A stretch of DNA of 7,429 nucleotides, taken from positions 1 through 7,429 of the forward strand of contig DAOWFD010000178.1 of NCBI GenBank assembly GCA_030638185.1, read 5' to 3'. This document shows positions 7,034 to 7,429 of the stretch, in pieces (within the stretch, counting starts at the first letter, position 1; each line of letters opens with the position of its first letter). Under the pieces are notes generated by a model. The model was not told the origin of the DNA and did not search any database. It saw nothing but the letters and a program-made list of their open reading frames with translations. A program made the position numbers and the translations under genes. Source of the DNA: Candidatus Aegiribacteria sp. (lineage in GTDB: Bacteria > Fermentibacterota > Fermentibacteria > Fermentibacterales > JCC-6).

Positions 7034-7278
7034 CGGATACATTCCGATCATATACGGTATTTGATTCTCCTGTACCAAGTTCATGAGCTTAAACCTCTCA
7101 TTGCATTCATTTAAATCGTAAGTCACAATTATTGAACCGCCCTGATATGTGGACTCTACATATCCACGGTTTTCACCTACTTATATGTACATAAGTTTAT
7201 CACTTCTGTCTAACTCCTTAGTTGTGATTACCATTGACAGCATATTACCTAAATTAATAGTGTTAGGTGAGAAAATAT
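7034..7278. other. AT-rich intergenic region with several inverted repeats
   Basis: I see no gene here. It holds three compact inverted repeats: GATATGT/ACATATC (7144-7150 and 7158-7164, 7-nt spacer), overlapping a competing GTGGA/TCCAC pair (7149-7153 and 7163-7167); ACTTAT/ATAAGT (7179-7184 and 7191-7196), containing the palindrome TATGTACATA (7184-7193); and ACCTAA/TTAGGT (7247-7252 and 7263-7268, 10-nt spacer). A consensus-like TTGACA at 7234-7239 has no good -10 partner. The repeats could be binding sites for regulators acting on either divergent promoter. Confidence 0.45.
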
Positions 7279-7306
7279 TTGATTAGAAATGAAGATTCTA
7301 TATAAT
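7279..7306 (+). promoter_or_regulatory. Putative sigma-70 promoter pointing right
   Basis: TTGATT (7279-7284, 4 of 6 consensus bases), a 16-nt spacer and a perfect TATAAT (7301-7306). The expected transcription start, near 7312-7314, coincides with the first bases of the 13-bp inverted repeat and lies about 43 nt upstream of the ATG at 7356. Confidence 0.6.
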
Positions 7307-7311
7307 CATTG

Positions 7312-7409
7312 TTCAGTCGACCGCAGTCGGAGAAAAAAATAAACGGAAAATAAATATGAAAACGCTGCATCGGGAACAGAAAACAGTATGCGTGAAGCGG
7401 TCGACTGAA
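7312..7409. repeat. Perfect 13-bp inverted repeat with 72-nt interior
   Basis: TTCAGTCGACCGC (7312-7324) is repeated exactly in reverse complement at 7397-7409. G-T type pairs just outside could add up to three wobble pairs. The left arm is followed by a partial direct copy of CAGTCG (7314-7319 and 7324-7329). The interior (7325-7396) is A-rich and includes the ATG at 7356. It could be a 5' leader hairpin around a start codon, a recombination or transposon end pair, or an operator. The repeat itself is certain; its role is not. Confidence 0.7.
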
Positions 7410-7429
7410 TGGGCCGCGTATTACCACCC
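7356..7429 (+). CDS. Possible start of an unrecognised protein, cut by window end
   Basis: An open frame from ATG at 7356 runs off the window (24 complete codons), beginning MKTLHREQKTVCVKRSTEW. It sits about 43 nt after the predicted start of the 7279-7306 promoter, divergent from the sahR-like gene. The ribosome binding site is weak (GGAAA about 8 nt upstream; GGAG lies too far off). The frame is open back to 7293 without a better start. It is too short to assign a family. The right arm of the inverted repeat falls inside this frame. Confidence 0.35.
   Translation, partial: MKTLHREQKTVCVKRSTEWAAYYH

Noticed and set aside
7234..7262. Promoter using the perfect TTGACA at 7234
   Set aside because: No acceptable -10 hexamer at 16-18 nt; the promoter at 7279-7306 is better.
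7311..7412. Integron attC site formed by the 13-bp inverted repeat
   Set aside because: The attC-type RYYYAAC and GTTRRRY core sites are not present in the right places, and the arms are too perfect and lack the usual unpaired bases.
1..7429. CRISPR array, tRNA or rRNA
   Set aside because: No regularly spaced direct repeats and no tRNA cloverleaf or rRNA-like stretch seen on either strand.

Overview
The window looks like chromosomal DNA from a strictly anaerobic, H2-producing bacterium. It carries a complete trimeric NADH-linked [FeFe] hydrogenase (hydA, hydB, hydC), a response regulator joined to it, and an S-adenosylhomocysteine recycling pair. GC content is moderate in the genes, and the right-hand intergenic region is clearly AT-rich. 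Nothing here fixes the phylum. A fermentative or syntrophic lifestyle is inferred from the hydrogenase type.

Layout. From the left edge, a tyrosine recombinase whose N-terminus lies outside the window runs on the + strand (3-665). A hairpin (684-718) separates it from six convergent genes on the - strand. In transcription order these are: an ArsR-type winged helix fused to a methyltransferase domain, SahR-like (6997-6071); ahcY (6078-4669); a single-domain response regulator (4567-4166); hydC (4169-3708); hydB (3693-2512); and hydA (2511-736). The first two genes overlap by 8 nt. The response regulator and hydC overlap by 4 nt (GTGA). hydC and hydB are 14 nt apart, and hydB and hydA meet as TAAATG. 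Only the 101 nt between ahcY and the preferred response-regulator start could hold an internal promoter or end, and it contains neither in convincing form. To the right (6998-7355) lies a regulatory region. It has a near-consensus promoter that would give the sahR-like gene a leaderless mRNA, with a GATATGA/TCATATC inverted repeat on that promoter. A second, divergent promoter points right towards a short reading frame cut by the window end (7356-7429). A perfect 13-bp inverted repeat begins at that promoter's expected start site.

How the genes work together. The SahR-like protein probably senses SAH and represses its own promoter and therefore ahcY. AhcY removes SAH. HydB takes electrons from NADH at an FMN site and passes them, with HydC, to HydA, which reduces protons. 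HydB has neither the N-terminal nor the C-terminal extra Fe-S domains of electron-bifurcating HydB/HndC. This suggests an NADH-only enzyme that evolves H2 only when H2 is kept low.

Less ordinary points: the recombinase keeps the two arginines and the tyrosine of its active site but has lost the lysine and both histidine-type positions; the hydrogenase P1 motif reads TSCSPGW; an orphan response regulator is translationally coupled to hydC; and the right-hand intergenic region is unusually rich in inverted repeats.
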